A stretch of 64,000 bases of DNA from NCBI RefSeq assembly GCF_023159225.1, contig NC_063172.1, forward strand, positions 62,616,828-62,680,827, written 5' to 3'. Origin of the DNA: Perognathus longimembris pacificus. Lineage: Eukaryota; Chordata; Mammalia; Rodentia; Heteromyidae. The translations under genes were made by a program, and so were the position numbers. This document shows positions 35,057-45,867 of the stretch, piece by piece. The first letter of the stretch is position 1; every line of letters starts with the position of its first letter. The notes below the pieces were generated by a model. It saw only the letters and a list, made by a program, of their open reading frames with translations. It made no database searches and was not told where the DNA came from.

Positions 35057-37031
35057 TTTTCTTGTGCTTCTTCTGCCCATTTGGGAAAGAAAGCAGATCC
35101 AGCAGCACACCAACACCCAATTTTAAGACATGAAACAGCTCTCTGCTTTTTGTGGATATAAAAAGAGATCAAATGCCACCAGAGAACACAATTTTAAGAC
35201 AAGAAGCAAACTTGAGTCCCATAATTGCACCAATCTCAGAGTGTCAATATGTTAGGTAATGATTTCCCTATCTATCTCTGATTTTCCTTGTTAGGGACTG
35301 AGTATTGTGATTCAGGAGTTGGATTATATACAGTTGTAACCAGTGAACAAATGTGGCCTTTAGTTTAAATCTATCTGGAATGAAAGGATTACTCAATGAA
35401 TCCCTTTGACACAATCAAAATGAATACGGATACAGTCTAGCTAGACAACCAACAACTAGGGTCAATGGACTAAGAAGATCCAAAAAGAAGTACAGGATCA
35501 GAAATTACAAGGTATGAGGAAAGTAGGAGGAGAACATAAGAGAGGAATGAAAGGAGAGGGATGATAATTGAGATCTAAATTCAGAAGAAAAAAGAGTAAA
35601 AAAGTTTTAAAAATGAGAGGAAAGAAAAAAATAATAAAAAATAAAACCTTCAAAAATTGTGTAAGTGTAAGAGAATAATACCAAATTGTGGGTACCGAGC
35701 TTGAGAAATAGAGGTTTTAGTGACCAGAGTCTCAATTTTGTCTGTACCCAATGAAAGAGAAAGCCTAATAAATGCTGTTTGCTATGTATCTAGGGAATAA
35801 AGTAGAAAAAGAAGAAAAGTTTAAAAAGAAAGAGAGAAAAGAAAAAGAAGGAAGAAAAAGGGGGAATGAGGGAAACAAAAATTAAAAATAAAAATAATGA
35901 ATAAATTAGAAAAAATTTTTAAAGTTATCATTAGGAAAAGAATTCTTCATTATTTGGGTGAACTTTTGTCTCCCCTGTGCCGGCTGTCCAGTCTTTTGAT
36001 GGAGCCCCTATTTCTTTGCAGTGGTCAGTGGTCAGTTTTCCTGTGAATTAATTGTTTTCTTAAGGCAGTTTGTTTGATCTGGCCAGGAAGAGGGTCTACT
36101 GTATGGAAGTGGGATCTCTGTGACGCTCCTCCTAGTCTAGTTTCTTTCTAGAGCAGTCTGCTTTGGGTGTCTCACAGAAGGGAGGAGGCTGTTTTCTGTA
36201 GCTTGGAATCACTGCCAGGGAGCTTGAGTGTGGATGGGGTTGTGACCTGTCTGGGACCAGTGGCTTTTCCCAATGCTACTGAGACACTCTTTTGGCCAGC
36301 CTGGAGCTGCTCTCCACTTTTCCAGTCTACCCAGTTTTAATAAAAACCTCCTAAAGCCAGCTAAGCTGCAACTCTGCAGAGGGTCAGTCCGCTGCCTCTG
36401 GCTGTGCTTACCTGAGGATTAAACCCCCCCTGCCCTGGGAGGCATTACTCACACCTGGGTGAGGAGACCTTCCTCTGGGCGGAAATGACTCACTGCTCAG
36501 ATTCCTTTGCCCCTTTGAAAGATGGCCCATCATTGTCCCTATGTATCAGAACCAATTTCTCTCCTTTCTGTTCTGGCCTGGTCTGCACCAGCCTCAAAGT
36601 TGGTGATTTTCTCTGGTTGTGAGGGAAGGGCGACCTTCCAAATGCTGTTTTGTGAGCAGGAGTGAGAATGCCCTTTGTGGGGTACTCATGCTTTCTCTGG
36701 TTTTTCAGACCATCGGTGATCTGCACCTGACTGTGGCCTGCAAGCTGAAGGCTTCTTCTTTTCCTGGAGGCATGCTGCAGGTGACTGGAGAGCAGTGTGC
36801 TCCATCTCCACTGCTCTTGTCCTGGTTTTCTCTGCTGCCAGACACCGGCCTGTGCTCAAGTTTGTCTTCTCGAGCGGGCTGCGTAAATATCTCCTCTCTG
36901 GCCAATATCTCTGTATTATTATGGCTCACTTGGTGTGACTCTAGCTGCAGACCTTTCCCTGGATCATTGAAACTGGGTTCTTGAAGGGAGCTCGGTTAGT
37001 GCGCAGCTGCTTCTCTCTCATTTTTCTGGTC
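35057..37031 (-). promoter_or_regulatory. LINE-1 5' UTR (internal promoter region), decayed
   Basis: Assigned to the L1 because it lies between ORF1 and the right-hand target duplication. 35950-37031 is clearly GC-richer than any neighbouring region, as L1 promoters are. 35800-35900 is a long A/G run. In the family this region drives Pol II transcription of the element from its own 5' end. Plus-strand (antisense) frames such as the 121-codon one at 36619-36984 are treated as by-products of the GC-rich sequence. Confidence 0.6.
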
Positions 37032-37046
37032 TCAGCCAATCAGTTT

Positions 37047-37426
37047 CTGAATACAATGTATTTTCATCAGTGCCACCCCTTTCATCATTATCCCCATAGC
37101 TCCCAACCCAACCGTTCCCCTCAATTTTTTTAATTTCGTATGATATGCATTGGCTATTAAGACTGCATTCTCTACCCCCTCCCCCCCAGTGTTATTAGTC
37201 AATGCTGGCTGCTTTTAAGCAATGCAACTTGGGAGCAAAATAAGAGCAGAGGATTTGAAAAATACGTAACTTGCCCACCAATGAAGCATGCTTATACAAG
37301 GAGAATGTGGTTGTTAAAGAGATTGGAGCCATAATAAAAATCAAGCACTTTGTACTGGGAAAATAGGAAACATGTCTTGAGGCATCACAGGAATTGGTCA
37401 GATCTCACTCATCCCAAACTCTAGAA
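37047..37426. other. No gene or repeat recognised
   Basis: Unassigned sequence between the full-length L1 and the unrecognised reading frame at 37473. It contains a short C-rich run at about 37178-37189. Confidence 0.45.
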
Positions 37427-37472
37427 TATAAAATTAGGAGCTCCTCCTACTTCTGAGAAGACAGCTGCTCAG

Positions 37473-37814
37473 ATGCCATTCTTGAGTCTGCTTTTCAGAA
37501 GCATGTTCGTGGGCTCAACCACCAAGGCACTGTCTACTGCAGCCATGGCCCAGAGTCTGCAGACCTCTGTATATGGTGCTACCTTTGCAGGCGTGAAGAG
37601 CAAAAGAATCACAGAGTTATAAAGTTTTCCATCCAAATTTCCAGTCAACATGTGGCAGGGTCAGGATTTCAGCATAGCCCCTGAAAGGTTGACACTTGAA
37701 GCTGTCAGGATCATGCCTAAGAAATCTCTGCAGTACAGACCATTGGATGTTGGAGATGCCAGTTATGTGGACTTCTTGCCTTCAAAGCCAAAGACAATTA
37801 ATGGAGCCAAATGA
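37473..37814 (+). pseudogene. Unrecognised 113-codon reading frame with one internal stop
   Basis: From the ATG at 37473 to the TGA at 37812-37814 the frame is open except for a TAA at codon 50. The N-terminus (MPFLSLLFRSMFVGSTTKALSTA) lacks acidic residues and has basic and hydroxylated residues, as mitochondrial presequences do. The second half reads like a real protein (FPVNMWQGQDFSIAPERL, then MPKKSLQYRPLDVGDASYV). A protein-like composition over more than 100 codons in otherwise AT-rich DNA suggests a processed pseudogene or a decayed exon. No poly(A) tail or duplication was found. A TATAAAATT at 37427-37435 lies about 40 bp upstream but may be chance. I do not recognise the family and assign no function. 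Confidence 0.4.
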
Positions 37815-38008
37815 AGAGGGAGAAATGTAAGTTGCAAACCACAAGGCTACAGGAGCAGGGCTGACAAAACCAATTAGAAAAGACATTCCCCGGTACAAGA
37901 TATAGTGCTACAGTAGTTAATATGTACCCAATGAGTTCTAATCTTATTTTGGTCTGATCCTTACATGTACTGTTTTTCCCTTTTGGAATAGAAATGTTGA
38001 CTTCACAT

Positions 38009-38016
38009 CTTTCTTT

Positions 38017-38064
<48 letters not shown>

Positions 38065-38136
38065 TTCTTTTCCTTCCTTCCTTCCTTCCTTCCTTCCTTC
38101 CTTCCTTCCTTCCTTCCTTCCTTCCTTCCTTCCTTT
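38009..38136. repeat. (TTTC)n then (TTCC)n microsatellite
   Basis: About 15 TTTC units to 38070, then about 16 TTCC units. It directly abuts the T-rich tail end of the minus-strand SINE at 38138, so it probably grew from that A-tail. Pure pyrimidine on the plus strand. Confidence 0.95.
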
Positions 38137-38137
38137 C

Positions 38138-38339
38138 TTCATTTTTTTTATGCCAGTCCTGGGGCTTGGACTCAAGACCTGACCACTATTACTGGCTTCT
38201 TTTTGCTCAAAGCTAGCAGCCTACCTCTTGAGCCACAGTGCTACTTCTGGCTTTTCCTGTTCATGTGTTGCTGAAAAATCAAACCCAGGCCTCATACACG
38301 CTAAGCAAGCACTCTGCCTCTAAGCCACATTCCCAGCCC
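38138..38339 (-). mobile_element. Dimeric ID-like SINE (IDL-Geo type)
   Basis: Antisense right monomer ('gccagtcctggggcttgg', 'ttttgctcaaagctagcag') and antisense left monomer ('aaacccaggcctcatacacg', 'ctctaagccacattccc'). No duplication was recognised, possibly because the left flank is now microsatellite. Confidence 0.9.
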
Positions 38340-38512
38340 TCATTGTTTCCTGAGAGTACACAACTTCCTTATTTATTTATTTATTTTTTTTACATACAGT
38401 TAGCTAATCCTTTTCCTGGAGTCTCAGAGGAGACTTTGAACTTGGGGGGAAGGGGTAAAAAATAATATGGACCCTATGAAGTCTTTAGGAATTCTGAGAG
38501 ATGGACTAAATA

Positions 38513-38885
38513 TATTTTGTGTTATGAGATGGCCACTGCCCTTGGGGGCCAAGAGCACGCTGTAACTATCTGGAAATGCAACGGCCCTCACGGGCTCATG
38601 TTTTGAGTACTCAGTCTGCAGATGGCAGTGCTATTTTGAGAGGTTCTGGGAAACTTTAGAAATGCAATCTAGCTGGAGGAATTAAGTCATGGGGGTCTCC
38701 AGACCTCCCCATCTCTGTCTCTGGTTCACAGCTTCTATGATAGAAACATCTGTGCTCCAACTTTCTCTCTCTCTCATCATGATGGACTCAAAATTTATGA
38801 GCCCAAAGAACCTATTCCTTCCTTACATTGTTTCTGTCAGGTGGTTAGTTATAGAATTGAGAAATATAACTAATGTAATATCATG
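38513..38885 (+). mobile_element. Probable MaLR-type solo LTR, decayed
   Basis: Ordered landmarks: 'gggctcatgttttgagtac', 'tgctattttgagaggttc', 'agctggaggaattaagtcat', 'ctctctcatcatgatgg', 'tttctgtcaggtggttag' and the end 'gagaaatataactaatgtaa'. The closing 'gtaactaatac'-like block and the overall order resemble mammalian MaLR LTRs. Not verified by alignment. Confidence 0.45.
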
Positions 38886-39286
38886 AAATATCTAAATATG
38901 ACCACGTGGATCTTGGAATTATTTTCCAAATCAGATGTTGGGGTATTGTGGTCAGCACAGGGATTTGGAAATGACACTGGCTCTTCATCAATGGTGGATT
39001 CCATGTTAGGTTAAATGAACAGCCCAAGGTACTTCTTCCTCATTTTTAACAAGGGCTATCAATCTCATCCATAGGTCTGTCAGACAGATTACATGGTGAT
39101 TTTATGTGTTTGTATACATTCAGTAGTTAATGTACCATATCCAGGGCTGGTGCACAGCCAGTGCTCTGTAAGTATCCAATGGGATGGAAACTTTAATTGG
39201 CTGGGTCTTTGCCCAGTGTTTTCCAACTTCCCAGAGTGCACCCCTCCAATGTATCCTTCCCAGTGTCTTCTGAAATGCCCTTTGTT
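38886..39286. other. No gene or repeat recognised
   Basis: Unassigned. Confidence 0.45.
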
Positions 39287-39296
39287 GAGTTTTATC

Positions 39297-39511
39297 TTTT
39301 TTTTTTTTTTTTTTTTTTTGGCCAGTCCTGGGCCTTGGACTCAGGGCCTGAGCACTGTCCCTGGCTTCTTCCCGCTCAAGGCTAGCACTCTGCCACTTGA
39401 GCCACAGCGCCACTTCTGGCCATTTTCTGTATATGTGGTGCTGGGGAATCGAACCCAGGGCCTCGTGTATCCGAGGCAGGCACTCTTGCCACTAGGCTAT
39501 ATCCCCAGCCC
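39297..39511 (-). mobile_element. Dimeric ID-like SINE (IDL-Geo type), well preserved
   Basis: A T-run tail, then the antisense right monomer ('ttggactcagggcctgagc', 'cttgagccacagcgccactt') and antisense left monomer ('gtatatgtggtgctgggg', 'cgaacccagggcctcgtg', 'ccactaggctatatcccc'). The duplication gagttttatc (exact) lies at 39287-39296 and 39512-39521. One of the cleanest copies here. Confidence 0.95.
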
Positions 39512-39521
39512 GAGTTTTATC

Positions 39522-40904
39522 ATTTTTGATCTTCATTCAGTGTCTATTAATATCTGTGGACCAAGTACAGGTTCCTCAGAGGCATTGCCAGAAAAATGTT
39601 TTCATTTCTGTGTATTTGTCAGTCAATCTTGTTAATAAAGAGCATCATTTAAATCTTAGATGGCTTACAGTTAGAAAAACCCTGCCATACTTTATTAACT
39701 CCTCCCAGACGTTTTGATAAACCACTCTCCAGGCTTCAATAGGTACAATCTGTATGTGCTAGAATCAAATGCTTGTGGCCAGTTATAGCTTGTAAAAACA
39801 TGTGTGTGAGGGTTCAGTTTCTCAAAGAGGCTCTTTCTTAGATAATGGATAGATGTGAACGATTCAATGTAAGAACTCATGGAAGCTACAGAGGGAGGAC
39901 AAGAACGGGAGGAAAATCTATGATAATTGCTAGTATGGCCTTTATGAGGAAAAGGAAAGGAAGGATTGAGAAGGGAGGGACTTAGCTCATAGTACAATTC
40001 TGAGGCAGTCTCATCCACCTGCTATGAAGCAAAGACTGACTATTAGGTATGCCACATTAGGTAGCTGCTGCCCTCAAACATTGCTAGGAACAACAGGGAA
40101 GCAGACCTCCGTCTATGTCTAAATGAGCACTGAGAAACACATTTGAGATTGTCTTAATGGAGATATTATTAGGGCATCACCATTGCCACAGATCTACCTC
40201 TACTTCAAGCAGCACTATCCTACTTTGAGTCTTAAAGCAAATCTTATTTCTGGCCCTAGATAAATGTCTTTGATTGAAAATTTTCAGAACTGGAAGATTT
40301 TGACTCATTTAGTGTGTAAATATCCACAGTTAAATCCCAAGTAAAGGCTAAAATGCTCCGAACAACACATAATGAGTAAGCTATTTTTGAGTTAGGAGAA
40401 GGTGGTTGTTTTAATATTCAGCATTATTTTACAGGTGACATTCAGTTCTGCCCACTCAGACATGTTCTGTCCCAGATGTGGAAGATTTTAAATGAATAGT
40501 TCCTAAATTGTGGTTGTATCAAATTCTGGATTTGGGGTATTTTTGTTTGTTTGCTTGTTTTGGTTTAGTTTTTGTTTTGTGAGCTACTGGTTGCATTTTT
40601 TTTCCCTGCATCATTGTACACCAACACCAGACCTATCAGGCAATGCCTTTGACAGATTGTGAGCTTTCTGTCTTGTTCAATGTGTCTCTTCATTTCCCAT
40701 ACCTTGCACTTTCTTGTTTCGAGATGCTCAAGTTGGCTGCAGTTGGCAGGTTGAGCGGGAGGCTGCAGACTGGTTTTTCAATAGAAAGCTTTGTCTCTGT
40801 TCTGAAGTTTATCAGACAGCTGCATAGGCACAATAATGAGTTTGCCCAGCTCATCTCTTGTCTCTATTGATGAGATTTTGGCTGCAATATTTTTCCAGGA
40901 AGGA
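39522..40904. other. No gene or repeat recognised
   Basis: Unassigned. A (TTTG)-like patch lies at about 40541-40580. Confidence 0.45.
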
Positions 40905-40911
40905 GTCTCTC

Positions 40912-40984
<73 letters not shown>

Positions 40985-40987
40985 GTC
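40905..40987. repeat. (CT)n microsatellite
   Basis: About 40 CT units with three interruptions. Long frames through it (poly-Ser/Leu or Arg/Glu) are artefacts. Confidence 0.97.
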
Positions 40988-41798
40988 TACAGATCAATTT
41001 AGATTTGATGTTTAAAGCTGAGACTTCCTTCAATTTCTCAGTAGTTTTATTGATAATGGTTTCTACAGCCTGTCAGTTTCAATACTCTGTTGTATCTTTT
41101 CTAATTTAGTGTTAAGAGCATTGCAGAGAACATTGACAACCTGGTACTTTTGAGGCTTCCAGCACTCCAGTGTTCCTCAGTTGCAATTTATCTATTTAGT
41201 TGATAGCCAAGAAGCCAGGCAGACTTTCTCTTTCCAGTGTCCTTCACCATGGTAAATTGAATGCCACAAGGTAGCTCTTCCAGGTGGAGTGAACTAAGTC
41301 GATTTTTGGTGTGGGGATGGGCAGCTGTTTCCTGATTTTACCTCCACAAAAAGAGCGTCCAATAGCAGGTTTGATATGACAGGGTAATCAACTTCTTAGG
41401 GCTTGATGTGTACAAGGAAACCTCGCTGCTGCACCCCTAATGATGCTACCCAGGGATCTGAATATTGTTCTAGGCTTGACAGCCGAATTCTCCTAGATGA
41501 TGTCACTGAATAAAATCTGGTTCAGCACTAAAAGAGCATTTCTTCCACTATCATCTGCTTTCCCAGTGCAATCATTATTTAACTATGTAAGTGCTTCACA
41601 AGCAGCACCTCCATTTATAAAATGACTTTTGTAAGGCAGAAAAGGACATAGAAGCAAAAGGTATAATCTCAAAAAAGTCTGCTTGCAGTGGTGATGTGAA
41701 GCAATCATGGCTGACTTTTGATTTCCAGATTTTGGACATTCAATGTAATGTTGCCTTTCCAACTTAATATTGCCTGGCCTTTTCACTTTTTTATAGCC
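40988..41798. other. No gene or repeat recognised
   Basis: Unassigned. Confidence 0.45.
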
Positions 41799-41830
41799 TC
41801 TCTCTCTCTCTCTCTCTCCCTCCCTCCCTT

Positions 41831-41884
<54 letters not shown>

Positions 41885-41920
41885 ATCTCTCTCGTCCTCT
41901 CAATCTTTCTCTCTCTCTCT

Positions 41921-41977
<57 letters not shown>

Positions 41978-41978
41978 A
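41799..41978. repeat. Compound (CT)n-(TATC)n-(CT)n microsatellite
   Basis: (CT)n at 41799-41818, CCCT units, (TATC)n of about 13 units at about 41833-41885, then (CT)n with interruptions to 41978. It abuts the ID-like end of the minus-strand SINE at 41979 and so may have grown from its tail. Confidence 0.97.
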
Positions 41979-42182
41979 CTGGTCCTGGGTGCTATACCTG
42001 AGCTTTTTGTGCTCAAGGCTACTGCTCTTTAAGCCATAAATACCATTTCCAGCTTTTTGGTAGTTAATTGGAAATAAGAGTTTCACCAACTTCTCTTCCT
42101 TGGCTGGCTTTGAACTACAGTCCTCAGATCTCAGCCTCTTCACTAGCTAGGATTACAGACAAGAGCCACCAGCACCCTGCTA
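41979..42182 (-). mobile_element. 7SL/B1-ID chimeric SINE
   Basis: Antisense ID-like half ('ctggtcctgggtgctatacc', 'ttgtgctcaaggctactgc'), linker 'gtagttaattggaaataag', then antisense B1-like head ('ctggctttgaactacagtcc', 'agatctcagcctcttcac', 'aggattacagac'). Confidence 0.88.
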
Positions 42183-44311
42183 TAACTGAATTTTTAATTA
42201 AGTACTAATTTCTTGGCAGACAGAATTAGAGAGAAGCTAGCCATATATAGGGGAGCAAAGCATAAGAAAGTATAAGAAAAAGAGTATACATATACAATAT
42301 TTGTATATGTATGTATGTGTGTGCTCTATTTTTCTTGGGAACAACTTCTGCTGTTTTGTTTCTTCAATCAATGTGCCCACTTAGCACAGTGCCACAGGAT
42401 GGGAGGAAATACAAAGGCAGTCATTCTCCTTCCCTTGACCTTCAAGTCTGCGAGTCTGATGTTTTAGGCTGCTTGTACTGTGTCCGCATGTGACAGTGCA
42501 CACTGTGGAAGCCTCAGAACCACTTGCAGTTCAATTCCATTAAGTGAAAATTTATGGAAAGCAGTTGCACAGACTTATAGGGACACACTCTTTATGATGA
42601 TTATTATTGATTGCAATCAGGTTCAGTCCTGTTCTAATCTTGTGCCCAGGGCCCTAAGTGGAGCTGGAAGAAGTCCCTATGACCTTAGACTTTACTCTGT
42701 TTTCTGATCATTTGTTCTTGAAGTGTGAACTGTAGGAAGTCTGTTTTAACTTTTTTATGTGAATTAAAGTAAAATTTAATTTTTCGAGGTGATTTTACTG
42801 CTTACAAGTGATATATTTTTAAGGCTTTATATATTTTAGGTGACAGGTTCAATGCAGCTGAGTTTAAACAGAATAATTCTAGTGATAACAACAAAATCTG
42901 ACATCATATATGCTGGCTTAGATAACGGAAAAGAATTTTTTACTCAGGGGGGTGGCCGTGATTTCATTTAAACTTACCAGAAGAAAGGAGAAAAGAGTCA
43001 CAATTTGTTTATTTATTATTCTTTAGTCTCTCCTTCCATTTGATGTTACATCTGTAACAAAAATTGCAATACTACTTTAGAAAGAATCTGACTCAATCCC
43101 TTGCAATAGACTAAAACACTCAACTCTAATACCCAAGATATAATAATTGATGTCTTAGATAAAAATAGAGGGGAGTAAATGATCCTGGGTTCTCGTAGTT
43201 GACACATTACATTAATAAAAATTTCTGTATCCCAGAGCTGCTCAAGGGACTGTGGGCTGTGGTTTCAGTAGAGGAAAGATAGGAAAAGCCTCTAGAGAGG
43301 ATGTGGCGAGCCATTGGCTTTGTCTATGGTTGGACAGAGTGGATGCATGGACAACATGGTCCTTGCATTTGGGGACCCTCTGTGGGATGAGACTCTGTTC
43401 TGACAGATGAGGATTCTAGAGAAGAGATGGGGTGAAATCTTGCCTATTGAGCCATTGCCTATATTGCTGGTAGCCTTGCACTTGTTCCCTCTGCTGTGAT
43501 TTTTAGGGTAAAAGTCTCACTTCCATGTTTATGCTACAGTTTTGTAGGTGGTACTGGGGCATCTAATAAAGGCTGGGACATCAACAAGGTGGTGAGAAAG
43601 TTTCATGTCCTACGTTTCCATCTCACTGTCTACTGCCATACACATGTGTGAGTCTCAGCAACACTGACTAATCACCTGCCCCATTTTAATGACAATGGCA
43701 CCTATGCTTATCCCTGCTCTGTCATGGATGCCCTATGGTTATTAAGGAGGTGCTAACAGAGAAAGACAGGGTGCAGAAAGTATTTGTGACTCTGTAAGCT
43801 ACGAGCAGAGTTCTTTCCCCTTCCTTCCCCCAGCATTCATGAGCAGACTTTTACATGAGAGTATGAGATGCTTTAAATGAGCTTTGCATTATCCAGAAAT
43901 TCAACAACAAGGGACATGAAAATAAATTTACTTTGAATAGGAGTCTTCAGCTATCATTTAAAAAATTATCAAACTAAAACCAGTAACAGTGATTAACTTT
44001 GATGGGTACAGGATAGAGAAGACCTGTGTCTAATCCTCAAAAAGACAGTTAACTGGGAAACAGACAGACAAAGATAGAAATAAAGGTCCTTTAGGTACTT
44101 GTGCAATAGGAGAGGGGAAGAACTCAGGGGCCCAAGAAGGCAGGGCTGTATTGTTCTTATATCAGAGAAAGATGTGTTTAAATGGAGGATGTCTTTGTTT
44201 ACTCAGCACACTTCAGTTTTTACAACGTGCGTTGAGCTATTGTGACAGAAATGTGGCATGAAGTCTTGGTTTCCAGGGAGGAGCAGTTTCCTGGACAACT
44301 CAAGCTTTCTA
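42183..44311. other. No gene or repeat recognised
   Basis: About 2.1 kb of unassigned sequence. Frames here are at most 75 codons and show no domains. Confidence 0.45.
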
Positions 44312-44323
44312 AAGAAGTTTCTT

Positions 44324-44409
44324 TTTTTTTTTTTTTAAGGTTTTTATTATAAAACGTATGTACAGAGAGGTTACAGTTTCATACGTTAGGCAATGGATAC
44401 ATTTCTTGT
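44324..44409 (-). mobile_element. 86-bp LINE-1 3' end with exact target duplication
   Basis: T-run tail, then antisense terminal 3' UTR ('tattataaaacgtatgtac', 'gagaggttacagtttcatac', 'ggatacatttcttgt'). The duplication aagaagtttctt (12 bp, exact) lies at 44312-44323 and 44410-44421. It is severely 5' truncated and recent by the look of the flanks. Confidence 0.93.
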
Positions 44410-44421
44410 AAGAAGTTTCTT

Positions 44422-44924
44422 AAGAAACCATTCCACAAGCTAAAGAAATTTAGAATTAGTGGGACTTGAGTACTTGAGTAGTACTTTGTTCTGGAAGAAA
44501 GGGCTTCAAAAATCCTATATTTTCATGTGACACAAAGCTGAGGAAATTTTCCTATCTTTAAGTATAGAGTATTCCCTTAAATTTTACTATACTGCTATAG
44601 AAAATTTTTCACTTGACCATGAAAAATTGACAATGATAATTCTCATCTTTATGTTAAAATTTAATTCCCTTCATGCTGTAAATTTTGAATAGCAATTAGC
44701 AAGTATATAAAGAAGACACAGAGACACATGTAGATGTAGAGGAGAGAAAGAGAGAAGGCAAAGAGCAATCAATTACAATTTCAAAAATTTACAAGCCCCT
44801 TGATCAAGTCAGTACTTCTGTCAATGTCAAGAGTATCAATTATTGACCTTTAGAATTTTATGATATGCAATATATAGATGTTATGAATCTATTTCCTCTA
44901 CGTCACATAAACTTTAATTATGGA
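44422..44924. other. No gene or repeat recognised
   Basis: AT-rich and unassigned. Confidence 0.45.
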
Positions 44925-45111
44925 AGCCACGCACTGTTGGCTTGTAACTGTAATCTTAGCTACTCTGGAGGCTAAGATCTGAGGATCATAGTTCAAAAGC
45001 ACAAAAAAGCTGTAAATGGAGCTATGTTTCAAGTGATAAGATCTTTGAGCAAAAAAGCAAAAGGACATAGCCCAGTCCCTAAATTCAAGCCCCAGTACCC
45101 AGTAGTAGCCT
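44925..45111 (+). mobile_element. 7SL/B1-ID chimeric SINE
   Basis: B1-like head ('tagctactctggaggctaag', 'atctgaggatcatagttc') and ID-like half ('tttcaagtgataagatc', 'ttgagcaaaaaagc', 'aaattcaagccccagtacc'), followed directly by a CA repeat in place of the A-tail. Confidence 0.85.

Positions 45112-45165
<54 letters not shown>
45112..45165. repeat. (CA)n microsatellite
   Basis: About 27 CA units at the 3' end of the SINE at 44925. Confidence 0.97.
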
Positions 45166-45166
<1 letters not shown>

Positions 45167-45867
45167 TTCTCTCATACATGAAGGACAAGGGATACTGAGC
45201 TTTCTATCCAACTCCACCTGGGAGAAATGTGCTTTGGGAATTGCAGAGTGAGCCATTCTTGCTGCTAAACCTCTCCTATATTCAAAGAACACAGGATGTG
45301 CCATCATCTGGATTGAGAGAGGATGCACAGCTTGATGAAGCAGTTCCTGTATCTAATTCTCTTTCCTTTTCATCTGTAGCACAATAAAGGAAATTAAAAT
45401 TAGTGATCAATTGTGTTTGAGTGCATTATCATCATGATGGAATACATGGACAATGAAACAAATATGAAGCTACTCCATCACATTCTTTTTTATCTGTGTA
45501 TTTACTTCTATTTATCACAAGCCATGAAACTGACATTTATTTTATTCAGAAGAAGAAAAGAGATTTATTTATTCCATTTGAGTGTTTCTCCTTTGTGAAC
45601 AGAACATTCTATTTTCTGGGATGAATTTATACTATGATAGCATTCACAAATCTTTATTATCATATAACCCCTTTGAAAGCAGTAGTACTATTTCAGGTTT
45701 ACTCTTTAGTTATTTGCTATTATTTATTTTAGTCACAGAAAACATGGATGTAATTTTGATACTGTAAATAAAATAGAAGAGTGCCTTTATTAGAAAGGGT
45801 TTATGAGACTTCTTTTTGTTGTTGAGATTATATTTTTGCATTAAATTACATTGGGGGACTAAACTAC
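45166..45867. other. No gene or repeat recognised
   Basis: Unassigned and AT-rich from 45400. Confidence 0.45.

Larger units (their letters stand above)
29512..37031 (-). mobile_element. Full-length LINE-1, dead, with target duplication
   Basis: Read right to left: GC-rich 5' UTR (about 37031-35057), ORF1 relic (35056 to about 34000), ORF2 relic (about 33930-30015) and 3' UTR with A-tail (about 30014-29512). The ends are marked by tcagtaaatcagttt at 29497-29511 and tcagccaatcagttt at 37032-37046, which match at 13 of 15 positions, as an aged target duplication would. Both ORFs hold several stops and frameshifts, so no retrotransposition is possible. About 7.5 kb long including a 155-bp younger L1 inserted at 31630-31784. 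This is the largest element in the window. The 5' UTR is longer than usual, so a further unrecognised insertion in 35300-35950 is possible. Confidence 0.88.

Noticed and set aside
36619..36984. 121-codon plus-strand frame
   Set aside because: Lies antisense in the GC-rich L1 5' UTR, where long chance frames are expected.
37427..37435. TATA-box-like sequence upstream of the 37473 frame
   Set aside because: Common in AT-rich DNA; spacing alone does not support a promoter.
37798..38175. 125-codon minus-strand frame with Lys/Glu/Gly/Arg repeats
   Set aside because: Translation of the (TTTC)n/(TTCC)n microsatellite.
39093..39635. 180-codon plus-strand open frame, the longest in the window
   Set aside because: Its middle is the antisense dimeric SINE at 39297-39511, including the T-run read as poly-Phe; no domain is present.
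41718..42032. 104-codon Ser/Leu-rich frame
   Set aside because: Translation of the CT/TATC microsatellite and SINE; low complexity.
45112..45165. Regularly repeated units as possible CRISPR-like array
   Set aside because: Simple dinucleotide repeat without spacers; no array with unique spacers exists in the window.
44898..45328. Frames with Cys-Val or Thr-His repeats
   Set aside because: Translation of the (CA)n repeat at 45112-45165.
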